Below are positions 22,440-33,049 of a DNA stretch of 64,000 nucleotides, piece by piece. Both the position numbers and the translations under genes were made by a program. The stretch is from Chloranthus sessilifolius (Eukaryota > Streptophyta > Magnoliopsida > Chloranthales > Chloranthaceae). The stretch lies in the NCBI GenBank assembly GCA_021018995.1, contig CM037588.1, positions 150,865,725-150,929,724 on the forward strand, given 5' to 3'. Position 1 is the first letter of the stretch. Each line of letters begins with the position of its first letter. Below the pieces are notes generated by a model that made no database searches, had not been told where the DNA came from, and saw only the letters and a list, made by a program, of their open reading frames with translations.

Positions 22440-25400
22440 AAGTGTTAGAAATTCGATACCTCGTGAGAATCAAACTTTGACCTTCAAATTATCGAAATCA
22501 CACTTATAACCATATTCTATAATTATATTGATGTGTTATGTAAATAAATATAATTATAATCATAATCAAAATCTAAGTGTAAACCGTTATGTACATGTGA
22601 TACTTTTGTGCTTGCATCCTGATCAAGTTATATGAGTTAAGGATATGTTAAATCATGGGTACGAGAGTGTATGAGAACATGCCTACGCTTGGGCGTGGTG
22701 ACTCACTGAGATGGTATTGAAGCGAGAAATATACTGTATTTACATGCCTTATAACTCATGGTGGAATGGGGTCCATGACGAGTCGGGTGAGTGCGAATTC
22801 AGCGTAACCTCATATACGGTGGCATATATGGTGACCCGATCACCCCAAGTTTAAATATGATAGTATAAGTTATAAGTTAAGTTATGAGGTTCGACCATAG
22901 GCTTTAGCTGTGGTGAGGTCTTTTTTACAGTCACGTGAAACTCGGGATATTTGTTGTGAAAATTAAGTTGTACTCGTAAGTGCACGAATCGTGATATAAT
23001 CAGTGGGTGCAGAGTACGAGATCATTCCCATGAGGATTGATTAGAAATTTTAAAATAAAAAATAACAATTAACCAAAAGAATTTCCACAAATCTATCACA
23101 GTGTCTTCTAAATTAAAAACGTAAGAATTTGAAAAATAAGATAAATACTAACCACTAATTGAAATTTAATAGATTATAAAAGATAATGATTGGGATACTA
23201 AATCTTCCCATCGTAGGTTTATCATTTACAGAATATAAATCTGTAGGTTTATCATTTACAGAATATAAATCTGTGGATGAAGATATGAGATCTTCATAAG
23301 ATGTCTACGAAGGAGCACCGGCCCTGAACACTCATGAGTTTTAAAGTATAGATCTGAGATCATGGAAATGCGTGATTAACACCCCATGAGTGTATGATTA
23401 ACACTCACACCTCAGATAGTGATTGGAACTCACCATGGGATAAAGTCACACTATCAATTCAAGATCAAGGAGATGTGTGATTAACACCTTATGAGTGTAT
23501 GACTAACACTCACACCTCGGATAATAGTAGAACTTCACCCCGAGATGGGTAAAAATTTGAATGATATCATTATTGCAGATCTGAAATCATAGGGCATGAT
23601 TAGCTCCTAAATTTCAAATCACATTCAGATCACATTCATATCAACAATAATCTCTGAGCTCTTAAAAGAATCTAATATCTCACCCACACATTTATATTAT
23701 CGTAAATGAATACCTCGGATGGGGTTCATCAGATCCCCATCCTTAATGAAACTAGCTACACATAGTAACAGTAAAACAACATGATTGAAATGTAAACCAA
23801 CATAAACATTAAAATACCGTAAAGGGCTTTAATAATATCCACAAAAAGCTTTAATCTAAAGTACGTATACCTCCTTCTTGAAAGTGGATAAAAACCATGA
23901 AACTAAGACTTATCTTCTCTCCAGAAAAATGAATAATAAAAACTCGTTCAAGAAGAAACTGGGACCAAACGCCCTTACAAACTTGAAAGCAGAAAATTGG
24001 AGAAAAAATGCCAAAACAGAAGCCGCCTTCTCCTCCTCCCGAATCCTAGATTTTATGCCCCGAAAATAGTATTGAGATTCGGGCGGTCAAACTCAAATTC
24101 AAACTTGGTCGATTGATCGACTTAGTCAGTCGATCGATCGACCAAGTTAAATTGTATTATTCAAGTTTAAAAACTTCCGGGCTATGCCGATCAATTGACC
24201 AACAAGGGTCGATCAATCGACCTACTCAAAAGGTCTTGCTTTTCTTTATTTGTTAGTTCCTTTTCGCTTTTTTGCCATTTTGTGCTTCCTAATGAGTTTA
24301 ATGACCACTTTGTCCTGAAACTTAGAAAACTTGACAAATCATGTTAGATAGCTTTCACCGGACGACTAAATATAGATGTTTAGGGGTGAAATATCATCAA
24401 ATTTCACTGCACATCAATATTGACGTCTATGTACGGATGCAACCTCTTTATGGTAGTCTGGGCTGTCATATGAAGTACTTCCAGATTACTACGAAACCTC
24501 TTCCTTGAGAAGCGTGATTTAGGGAAGTTACCTCGCTATAATTTGTCTTAAGATTAAGTGTAACAGTACAATAAGATATGAGTATGAGATAAGATAAGTT
24601 ATGAAACGTATACGATAATAAGACACTGCTGTATAGGCCAGCAAAAAATTAAGAATATAAGTATCTGTACGTGTCGTTCTTTGCATAGCCACCTTAAGGG
24701 CAATAACGTCTTTCAGTAAAGACGGATCTCTGAAAGAGATTATGAGTATAAGAATATTATGAGTGACTTTGGCCATTATATCTCCCCATTGGCTGGATGG
24801 TGGAGTATGAGTTTGACACGAGGGCGTTATGATATAGTGGTATGATACTATGTTGACCCTCCCATGGTAGCTCGAGCAGCTACTCTGGCACAGGTCGTTT
24901 TGAATTTTACGAGTATGTTAGTTACGTTAATGCGATGTATAGACGTATGTGTGAGAATGATAATAAGACATGGTATGATATATTATGAGATATGGTAAGG
25001 TACGCTAAGATATGAGCGTCTAGATCATGGTCTTGCATTTATGATGTGATATAAGTTTTACTATATGCAAATAGTTTTATCTTTCTCTTGCATTCTGTTT
25101 TGAGATATTATATTTATTACTCACAAGATGCACCCACAATGCACCTGAGAAGTATGGGGTGGATTGGTGGTGTATCCACTGAGTTTACGTGACTGAGTAA
25201 ACTCTTCCTATGATAATTTAATAGTTGCAGGTGATTACGCTAGTAGAGTAAACACCGGCCATCCTGATCCCGCTAACGCTGATTTCATTGATCCCACGGG
25301 CGTTGAGTACCAAGAGCCTAGGGAGGGCAACGGAGCTGAGTACCAGGAGGGCTACGGTGTGATTTCGATCCGAGTGCTGGATATTGATCATTGCAGACTT

Positions 25401-25695
25401 GGTAGCAGATTTTGTCCATATTATTATCATTGATTTTATGATTTTATTTTATCGGATTTATCTCCGACTTTCATTATTATTTTATTGATGGATTATTTAG
25501 ATTCATTACTTTATTCTAGCATTTATGATTGCTTTTATTTCCACCATTATGTGTTGATTTTCACGGATTTCGTGGAACCATTTTTGCGCGATAACTCTGA
25601 TTAGGTGTATGACCGCTTAGCATATCCGGGATATGTGCGGGTTATAACTTGAAATTCTAAGCCTTCGGGATGAGGTAGAATTTCGGGTCATGACA
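22440..25695 (+). repeat. LTR related to the LARD-like element, interrupted
   Basis: The part after the nested solo LTR (24422-25695) follows the same order of blocks as the LARD LTR. These are GGATGCAAC.TCTATGG..GT.TGGGCTGTCA, CACCTTAAGGG.CAATG, and GTTTACGTGACTGAGTAAACTC...TTGCAGGTGA. It ends GGGTCATGACA, matching GAGTCGTGACA. Taking out the insert leaves about 1.8 kb. The pentamer ATACG occurs at 22435-22439 and directly after the end (25696-25700), a possible target duplication. The start AAGTGTTAG is not a clean TG, so the left boundary is tentative. No captured gene fragment is present. Confidence 0.5.
22952..24416 (+). mobile_element. Solo LTR, 1,465 bp, TSD ATATT
   Basis: Starts TGTTGTGAAAATTAAG and ends ACTGCACATCA, with a perfect 5-bp duplication ATATT on both sides (22947-22951, 24417-24421). 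The opening words GTACTCGTAAGTGCACGAATCG resemble a widespread plant LTR type. A perfect 30-bp tandem duplication lies near 23215-23275, and inverted TCGATCGATCGACC words at 24110-24230. Coding capacity is absent, as expected for an LTR left by recombination. Confidence 0.8.
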
Positions 25696-25835
25696 ATACG
25701 CGCCATAATCTGTCCTTTTTTTTTTTTAATATTTTGCTTTAGGGTGACTTATTGGGACCCTCACTTATATCACCATGATCAATCTACAAAACAGAAATAA
25801 AATATTTTATATATTTTTTATTTAGGGATAATTAG

Positions 25836-26010
25836 AGAAACATGGCTAAAAAATAAACTTTTTAGCAAAAAATATCCGATTTCAAACGTTTTAGAAAAAT
25901 GTTGTTTTCACGGATTTTGGAACTTCAGAAAACCATGAAAGCTGTTTTTCTAAGGCGTTTAAATTCAGATTTTTTTTTGTTAAAAAGTTTGTTTTTGAGG
26001 CATTGTTTCC
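25836..26010. mobile_element. Foldback MITE, about 175 bp
   Basis: Nearly the entire stretch is one hairpin. The left arm GAAACATGGCTAAAAAATAAAC and following words are mirrored by GTTTGTTTTTGAGGCATTGTTTC on the right. Long A/T runs make the arms imperfect. No target duplication is clear, so the superfamily is open. Confidence 0.6.
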
Positions 26011-26081
26011 AAAGTGCCCATTTATTTATATAGTTTACATATAATATAAGACTTATCTTGGCTTTTATATTAATCCATTTC

Positions 26082-26082
<1 letters not shown>

Positions 26083-26150
<68 letters not shown>
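26083..26150. repeat. (AT)n microsatellite
   Basis: About 34 uninterrupted AT units; cruciform-prone and expected to vary in length. Confidence 0.95.
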
Positions 26151-26152
<2 letters not shown>

Positions 26153-26390
26153 CAATAATTTTATCATAAGGGAAATGATTTCCTCACTCAAATTACGTTA
26201 GCTGCCTTTGATAAGTTACCAAAGGCAGCTGTTGCAGCCAATCACAACTTATGCCATGGCTTGGGCGAGCGGATATTACCCTTAGCCAAAATGTATATAA
26301 ATGCATATGTGTTTGTAACCACTTAAGCACAAATCCTACAGATTTCACAGCTTTTAAATCAGCCTAAATGCCTACTTAATACAGGTGTGT

Positions 26391-26472
26391 TAATCACAAA
26401 AAATATTGATTCTATTCGCCAAAAATACTAATAATCACAAAAAATATTGATTCTATTGGCCAAAAATACTAA
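26391..26472. repeat. Tandem duplication 2 x 41 bp
   Basis: The block TAATCACAAAAAATATTGAT through CCAAAAATACTAA occurs twice, with one base different (TTCGCC against TTGGCC). Confidence 0.9.
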
Positions 26473-26593
26473 TAATCACTGAGTGCAATGATTAGAGTTT
26501 CTAATGATCACTAACTTTAATGACAAAAACACTGATTAGGGTTTCAAAAATTTTGATATTATCAGTAGAGATATAGGGTTTTAGAGTTTTTAA

Positions 26594-26818
26594 GGTTGTG
26601 CGTAGGTTAACTGTCATAAGAGCAAACGCAGGTCTCTGCTTGCCTAAGCAGATAAAATCTGTTTTGGCAAAGAGCATGTAGAAAACAATTATATCACTTA
26701 AAACAGCTCTCCCCAAGAGTAAATGGGGAGAGGAGGTGTGCTATCAAATGCATAAACAATTCCCCTATAGAGCGAAAGAGCCAATCTTTGACCTGAAAGA
26801 GCTAACCCAGATGCAGCT
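26594..26818. mobile_element. PIF/Harbinger-like MITE, decayed, 225 bp
   Basis: The right end GAGCTAACCCAGATGCAGC is the inverted GGCTGCGTTTGGGTTAGCTC terminus of this family with changes; the left end is more decayed (GGTTGTGCGTAGGTTAACTG). TAA flanks both sides (26591-26593, 26819-26821). Internal words TAAGCAGATAAAATCTG and GAGTAAATG match the copy at 27530. Confidence 0.65.
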
Positions 26819-26821
26819 TAA

Positions 26822-27529
26822 GGGATTAGGGCAAATGAATTAGGAATTTAGGATTTAGCAAATAGATTGAGGGAGCCATTCTAAAAATAAATATAAATAT
26901 TAAAAAATAACTGTCATGATCGTCCCTCAATTTATTACACAATTGCACAGAAGTTGCAGAGAATGAGAGAGAAAATGGCGAGCGGTAGAGCTACCAACGG
27001 GCTACAGCCTGCAAGAGCACTTGCACAGTTGCACTACGTATAGAGCTATCAATGAGCTACAACTTGCATCCACGCCGAGCCAAGATGGGGAGAACGCTAT
27101 TCATCGGAAAATAAAACAAAAAAAAAAAGATGGAGAGAACGCGTCAACGTTGAGTCCAGCGTTAGTCCAAACTTCCAATTCCTCGAGTGAAGAAGGCATA
27201 GTCACCAACACGGCATATGGGAATAAAACGGCAATGTAAAATTCGATAAAAAAGAAAACAAAAAGTATGATAAAATGAGTTTTATACCAAAACATGTGCT
27301 TTCTACATTTATGTAGAAAAGGTCTTTTTATATATTTGCTGAAAAAATACATTTTAAATGCATTTTTTAATATATAAAATAGCCACTTTTTGTGACTGAC
27401 TGTAGTAGCCAGTAGTCAAGAGTAGTTGACTGGCAGTCACGTAGATTGGGGCCTTTTTTGTCTTTGTATTTGTACACACAGAGAATACAGTGGCGCTGTG
27501 AGAGTAATAGTACCTAATTATAATTGGTA
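26822..27529. other. Intergenic, no gene recognised
   Basis: Open frames of 72-83 codons on both strands here have no recognisable domain and overlap each other. An A-run (27116-27129) interrupts them. Nothing else stands out. Confidence 0.5.
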
Positions 27530-27778
27530 GGCTGCGTTTGGGTTAGCTCTTATAAAAGAAGAGGAGTAACTCTTTTACTGCTCTTTATCAAAGCAGATAC
27601 AATTGATAAAATCTGCTCTGAGATAGAACAGGCATAGAGCAGCTTTATCACTTCAAATGGCTCCCTGCCAGAGTAAATGAAGCAAAGAGCTATGTTACCA
27701 AATGTAAAAATAGTTCTATAACGAAGCCAAAAAGTGAAAGAGCTACTCTTTGCCCCAAGAGCTAACCAATACACAGCC
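27530..27778. mobile_element. PIF/Harbinger-like MITE, 249 bp
   Basis: Starts GGCTGCGTTTGGGTTAGCTC and ends with the inverted form AGAGCTAACCAATACACAGCC. The flanks are GTA and TTA, one base short of a perfect TTA duplication. The interior is rich in GCTCTTT/AAAGAGC words. Confidence 0.75.
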
Positions 27779-27781
27779 TTA

Positions 27782-28145
27782 GATTCCTTCTAACAATTAC
27801 ATATAAGGGCATTTTAGTAATCTTCTAAGATATCTTAATTTAAATAATATATAACATCTTATGTATATACATAATATAGTCATAAATCGAGCAAAGCTAT
27901 AGACTACTTGACTCGAGCTCGAGTCAATCTGTATTGAGCTTCTATTTTTTCGGCTCCGCTCGGCTCTCAAACTGTTGACAGACCTAAATCAACATATGAT
28001 CTACCATTTTGATAACTTGGATTGTTCAAAAAACCCCTTGAAAATCATGTGCCACATGTGCCACGAGGTTCACAACTGAAACGGCTATGCTCTTATTTGT
28101 AAGGCTACCTCTGCTTGTGCTCGCTCATTCTCCATCCTATGAAAT
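27782..28145. other. Intergenic, no gene recognised
   Basis: AT-rich sequence with a GACTCGAGCTCGAGTC palindrome at about 27911-27926 and nearby GCTCGGCTC words. These are probably the remnant of a hAT-like MITE, but no ends could be found. Confidence 0.4.
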
Positions 28146-28148
28146 TAA

Positions 28149-28510
28149 GGCTGCGAATGGCATAACTCTTTGCTAGCCCTAGCAAAGTTCACCCGCTTTA
28201 GCAGGTTCCCATCCTCTTTGCTAAAATCATGCTACCTGCTTTAGCATGTATTCATTTTCCTTAATAACTCCTTGCATAGCAAGATTTTATACAAAATTTA
28301 CTTGTTTAACAGTTTTACCCTCCTCTCTACTTACTCATCGCCAGAGCAGATTTTATTTGCTATAGTAGGGAGTTAGTAGGGAGTAAGGAGGGTGCTGTTA
28401 GAGCAGGTAAATCCTTCTTTTCAAAGAGTTAAAAAAGAAAATGGGAGCCAACTAAAACAGGTGAACTCTGCTATGGCGGGGGCTAGCAAAGAGCTATGCC
28501 ATACGCAGCC
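28149..28510. mobile_element. PIF/Harbinger-like MITE, 362 bp
   Basis: Ends GGCTGCGAATGGCATAACTC and GAGCTATGCCATACGCAGCC, with a perfect TAA target duplication (28146-28148, 28511-28513). It is the same subfamily as 5505-5837. It ends about 650 bp upstream of the FAS1-gene start codon. Confidence 0.85.
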
Positions 28511-28515
28511 TAAGT

Positions 28516-28880
28516 GTCTACGTCTTAACCCCTTGAAAATCATTGATTCCTTCTAATCAAATGATGGATAATGTGTTTCACCCCAATTTTCCACACAATA
28601 AATCTTGAGATTATGGCACACCTATAAGAAGGCCAGCTTTTGATTCCATGCGTCACAGATCCCCAAAAATAAACTTAAATCATATGGCACACATCACGCT
28701 CAAACGTGATTTAAGTTCATTTTTTGGGGATTTGTGACATATAGAATAAAAAATCGACCGTCTGATAGGTGCACCATGATCTCAAGATCTATTGTGTTGA
28801 AGATATGGGTGAAACACAATCTCCATCATCTGGTTAGAACGACTCAATGGTTATCACTAATCAAGGGGCTGAGACGTGGG
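28516..28880. mobile_element. Foldback / MULE-like element with about 170-bp arms
   Basis: Two long arms are inverted copies. On the left ACGTCTTAACCCCTTGA, ATGATGGATAATGTGTTTCACC, AATCTTGAGATTATGG, then CACAGATCCCCAAAAAT. On the right, in reverse complement, ACGTCTCAGCCCCTTGA, GATGATGGAGATTGTGTTTC, GATCTTGAGATCATGG, then CACAAATCCCCAAAAAA. The loop is short. Long arms with no coding sequence fit a MULE-derived or foldback element. A 9-bp target duplication is not evident. It ends about 280 bp before the FAS1-gene start, so it may sit in the promoter. Confidence 0.65.
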
Positions 28881-29159
28881 TGCTTTCGGAGAATGCGTGG
28901 GCGTTGCAATCAGAGGCACCCGATTTGTAAATGGGCGGTCATGCCCATTAATCCTAAATTACGGGGAAAGCCGCCATAGCCAATTGCAAGGGTATCTTGG
29001 TCAATTCAGTATCTCTAACGGTAATCTTGCTTCTTTTCCTCCAAAATAACTAAATTTTGAAACCCCAGAGCGTCTTCACTCCCCTTATTTTCTTTGCAGA
29101 TCAAACCCCTTCCTCCTTCGTCTCTCTCAAGAAACCCTTTCTTTTTCCACCATACAACC

Positions 29160-30239
29160 ATGGCCTCTTCCTGCTCTCATTGGTGGCACGCCCCAATCTA
29201 CATTACAATCTCCATAATCCTCGCCATGGTAGCAATCTCTACACCTTTTCACTCGATCAACAAAACTTATATCCCAATCTCCCCGAAACAAGAACCCTCG
29301 TACATCGAACACATCTCCGTGAACGCCTCCTATGCTCTCCGCAACTCGGGTTTCAATTTCATGGCTACCCTTCTGCAGATATCAACCCATCTCCTCCCTC
29401 CTTTCGAATCCACCATTTTCGCAATCCAAGATCCTGCAATATCAAACATTTCTCTTCCTTCTTGGAAGATGAAAGATCTTATGCATTACCATACTTCTCC
29501 GATTAAGCTTTCGTGGAATGATCTGTTGGAAAAGCCCTCTGGAAGTTGCGTCCCAACCCTTCTCCACGGAAAGAATCTCGTGATCACCAAGGCTAATGGC
29601 ACCAAACGATCATTGCAAATCAATGGCGTCATGATTTCTCACCCAAATATTTTTGTTCAAGGTCCTTATGTAATTCATGGAGTTCTTGCGCCTTTCTATT
29701 CATTCGAATACAAAGATTTAACAATCGGTGAAGACCATCTCCCGTTGCCTGTCTGCAACGCAAATTTGGGCCTAATTGAAGATGCAAAGGAGGCAGGAAG
29801 TGCTGTTCCATGGGGTCGGATTCTTACACTGCTAAGCTCGAACGGGTTTATTTCATTTTCGATTGGCTTGCATTCGGTTCTCGATTCGATTCTTGCAGAT
29901 TTCCCTGATTTGAATACGGTTACTATTTTTGCTCCTCCAGATGATGGATTTGCATATGTTGCCTCGCCTACACCATTGTTAGAAATGATTGTGAGGTTTC
30001 ATATACTGCCTCGGAGATTTTCTTATGGTGATTTGACTTTGATGCCAGAGAACGCAGCTCTTCGTACACTGATTCCGGATCGAGATCTCAACATAACAAG
30101 TGGTGGTAATTTTAGTGAGATCCTGTCCATTAACAGCATCCAGATTACTGTGCCTGATATGTTCTCTGATCACGGGTTTGTCATTCATGGGATTTCTCGA
30201 GCTTTCCAAATGGTAAAGCTTTCGATGAAATCCAGTTGA
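29160..30239 (+). CDS. Fasciclin-like arabinogalactan-type protein (two FAS1 domains)
   Basis: An intronless gene for 359 residues, secreted or membrane-anchored, of the plant FLA family. FLAs are cell-surface adhesion-like glycoproteins linked to wall architecture and growth. Residues 11-26 form a hydrophobic signal or anchor segment (APIYITISIILAMVAI). The first FAS1 domain covers about 55-180, with an STIFAIQD box near 84, Tyr-His near 110 and the closing PYVIHGVLAPF near 169. The second covers about 215-350, with VTIFAPPDDGF near 253, MIVRFHILP near 275 and HGFVIHGISRAF near 337. At least six N-glycosylation sequons are visible (NKT, NAS, NIS, NGT, NIT, NFS). I chose the ATG at 29160, not the in-frame one at 29094, because it starts the signal segment (MASSCSHWW). 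Pro/Ala/Ser-rich AGP stretches and a C-terminal GPI-anchor signal are not obvious, which points to the FLA20/21-like subgroup. Two MITEs lie upstream. The frame is open and uninterrupted, so the gene is probably functional. Confidence 0.85.
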   Translation: MASSCSHWWHAPIYITISIILAMVAISTPFHSINKTYIPISPKQEPSYIEHISVNASYALRNSGFNFMATLLQISTHLLPPFESTIFAIQDPAISNISLPSWKMKDLMHYHTSPIKLSWNDLLEKPSGSCVPTLLHGKNLVITKANGTKRSLQINGVMISHPNIFVQGPYVIHGVLAPFYSFEYKDLTIGEDHLPLPVCNANLGLIEDAKEAGSAVPWGRILTLLSSNGFISFSIGLHSVLDSILADFPDLNTVTIFAPPDDGFAYVASPTPLLEMIVRFHILPRRFSYGDLTLMPENAALRTLIPDRDLNITSGGNFSEILSINSIQITVPDMFSDHGFVIHGISRAFQMVKLSMKSS

Positions 30240-31774
30240 GGCATTTTATGGTTGATGGGTTCTTGGGTGATGCTTCTTTGATTTCTGGTGCTGTTGAATG
30301 CCACAGAATTTGGTTTTTTTGTTTTTTTTGTTTCAGCAGACAACTCGTTTGCAGATAGGTTGTAGAAATGTTTTGTTTCTCTAGAATCCATTACTTTTTG
30401 CTGTAATTCTCTCTGCTTTTACTTTCATCTTCCTTGTATGCTGAGCTTTGTTTCAACAAATTTGTAGCCCTGAAAAGCTGAAAGAGTCCTCTGTTTCGCT
30501 TCTTTTTTGTACAAATGTGTGTTAATTTGGAAGAAATTATGTTGGCTTTAAGATGATTTTAGCCTAATCCTATCAGGTCCTTAACAAAAATATTAGATGG
30601 TATTAGCCTAAATTCTATCATGAGCTTAACAAAATGTAGAAAGAAGCAGGGTGGGCTAGTCTGATTAGCTTTGAGGTTAAGTTTTTAGTGGGGACTTAGA
30701 AGCCACAGCCAATCGGGCAACGCATAATTTGAATATTATATTAACCTAAATAACACAAATGGATTTAGCCCATGTTACTTAATTTGCTCATTCACCTAGC
30801 GAATTGTGAATTGGGTACAGCAAACCAGTTGCAGTTCAATTCATTCCAATTCAGTTTGACAAGCGAATTGGTTGGTCAGTGCTAACTATTTTGTTTTAAA
30901 ACAAATTTTAAAAGCATAGAGAGAAGTTTTGGCCCTTACAGACTTTATGGTTTTCAAGTTTTATAGTTACCAAAGTAGTAATCTACATAAAGAGTGCAAA
31001 TTTATATAAAAATAATAAATATTTTCAAAACTCATCTTACCCCTAGAGAATCGGGCTTATTTGATAGTAGGGTATTGCGAACCAGAATTCCAACCAAGCG
31101 AACCAGCAAACTAAGTTACTTTGGTTTATCCAGAACCTAGTTTTGGTCAAAATTGACCATCAATGTTTTTCAAGTTTTATATGGGTTCAGAAAAGCCTTA
31201 CTCCAATTTAGTAAGCTGGTTTGCATCCCTAGTAGAGCAAATGGAGTTTGCTGAGAAGATGACTCTAATCTAGTAGCAGATCTAATTCTGGTTTTCAAAC
31301 ACAGCATCAGGCCTTATATGCAGGTGCTAATTAACTAGCATTTTCTTGCTTTACACTTTACCTTTCATCAGTGCCAGGTGCTGATAAATATAGTTGAAAA
31401 GTTTGTTCCCATCTTCCTATTAGCATATCACTAATCATACTAAATGTTTTACACACTCTTGTTACAGCTATTGTTTTTTTTTTATCAATATATAACCAAG
31501 AAGCAGAGTAAGAGCATTACTCGAAAAATATAAAAATTAATAATTCAGTGAGCCTCTTCAAAGGATTTACTTGTTAGAAGGTTGACTCAAAAAAATATAT
31601 TGTATAGACCAACTAAAAGAGCGGTAGATAGTAGAAGCCTTGCATCTATATTGGATGAGATGCACAACAAAACTCATAACAGTTCAACTTCTCTCGTCAA
31701 TGTAGAAGAGCTGCTAAATAAGGTGGCAATTCTCATGCTAGGGAAGGAGTGTTTTCTAAATTAAGATATTAATA
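30240..31774. other. 3' flank of the FAS1 gene and intergenic sequence
   Basis: The first 300 bases are T-rich, as in a plant 3' UTR, without a clear AATAAA. At 30553-30632 the phrase AGCCTAA(A)T(T)CTATCA...CTTAACAAAA occurs twice. About 30770-31235 contains GCGAATTG/CAATTCGC words and ends GGTTTGCATCCCTAG, like the terminus of a hAT-type MITE. The 60-codon frame at 31582-31764 is not recognised. Confidence 0.5.
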
Positions 31775-31776
31775 AT

Positions 31777-31779
31777 AAA

Positions 31780-31841
<62 letters not shown>
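31777..31841. repeat. (TA)n microsatellite
   Basis: About 32 TA units ending six bases before the LTR-like sequence at 31848. Confidence 0.95.
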
Positions 31842-31843
<2 letters not shown>

Positions 31844-31847
31844 TTTA

Positions 31848-32220
31848 TGTTGAGATTGCGCCTTGATTCTGTTGACGGTACGGATCAACAGGTTGGACTA
31901 TACACCCAGCCACAGCTGCACGAGTTAATCCTAGGGTTACTGAGGGTATTTTCGTCATATTATATATTGGGCGGTCATACTTTGTATTAGATATAAACTC
32001 TAATTATATATTAGGGTTATATTGGAAGAAACTTAATCTCTGTATTTAGTGAGGTGAGATCCAAGAGATTTTAACCCTAGTTCTCACATAGTAGTGAAAG
32101 GACTTAGAATCGCCGATAGACGTAGGCAAATTGCCGAACCACGTAAATCTTGTGCTTGTGTTTTGTTTGTTTTGTGTGTTTTTTTATTTTCATATTTTTC
32201 TACACTTTATATAGGTGGCA
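31848..32220 (+). repeat. Probable Copia LTR (solo or truncated)
   Basis: Starts TGTTGAGATTGCG and includes TATATTAGGGTTATATTGG and CGTAGGCAAATTGCCGAACCACGTAAATC, then a T/G-rich tail. This is the usual end of Copia LTRs of the kind whose transcripts carry GCCGAACCACGTAAAT. No partner LTR or coding region on the plus strand follows. The right end and any target duplication are not resolved. Confidence 0.5.
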
Positions 32221-32513
32221 TTTCACCAAGATTACAAGAAAAGTAGAAGAAAATAAAATCTAGCCTATGATCTAATATAGAGTGTTGCACAGAAATTCTT
32301 AAAGTAACCAACGATCTCACAATGAACGGTCAAATAAGAACGCAAAATAAAAAAAAATCAAACACAATCATATAAGAGACAAAATTTATGTGGTTCGGCA
32401 TTTGTTTATGTCAACGGCAAGGTGTCAAAACTTATATCGGACTCGGGTATCAATTTATGGAGGACTGATACGAATCAGCCGATACATATCAGCCATTTTT
32501 ATTTTTTTTAAAA

Positions 32514-32514
<1 letters not shown>

Positions 32515-32573
<59 letters not shown>
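32515..32573. repeat. (TA)n microsatellite
   Basis: About 29 TA units. It creates the artefactual Tyr-Ile open frame at 32390-32575. Confidence 0.95.
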
Positions 32574-32580
<7 letters not shown>

Positions 32581-32889
32581 TACTGACTAGTGAATACTTG
32601 TATTCACATTAATGTGAAGGGGTAAGACTGGTAGGGCATGGTGTACCAGTAATTGCACCGATGGATCTGGACGATCTTAACCGTCCAATAAATACATTTA
32701 TTGCAGTGGCTTTTTTCTGTGATGATTGACAAGCTGTCAGACACACAAGAGCAGCCGGTTCTGTTTTTTTAAAGTGTGAAGCATGATAAGTTGTCACATC
32801 ACACAAACTATCCGTTTACTTTTTCACCAACATCCCATACGCCTTTAAACTCGTTGATTGCTTGATATCAGATGATGGAGATCGTGTTA

Positions 32890-33049
32890 CGCCCCAATAT
32901 TCTACGAGAAGGATCTTGAGATCATTTCTCACCTATCAGACGGTAAGTTTTTGATTCCCTCCACGCTCCGATATTCTACGAGAAGGATCGTGAAATCATT
33001 TCTCACCTATCGACGGTAAGTTTTTGATTCCCCTCACATCTCATATCCA
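32890..33049. repeat. Tandem duplication of foldback-family sequence (2 x about 77 bp)
   Basis: ATATTCTACGAGAAGGATC, then ATCATTTCTCACCTATC and GACGGTAAGTTTTTGATTCC occurs twice in a row. The same order of words is found at 205-360 and in the arms at 28516-28880. Confidence 0.8.

Noticed and set aside
27021..27352. Overlapping frames of 72 (+) and 83 (-) codons as a gene
   Set aside because: No domain, interrupted by an A-run, and each is the antisense of the other.
28734..28979. 81-codon frame upstream of the FAS1 gene
   Set aside because: It lies mostly in the right arm of the foldback element and has no protein-like features.
29057..29506. 149-codon frame overlapping the FAS1 gene start
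   Set aside because: Shadow of the real gene in another frame.
32390..32575. 61-codon frame ending in Tyr-Ile repeats
   Set aside because: Artefact of the (TA)n repeat.
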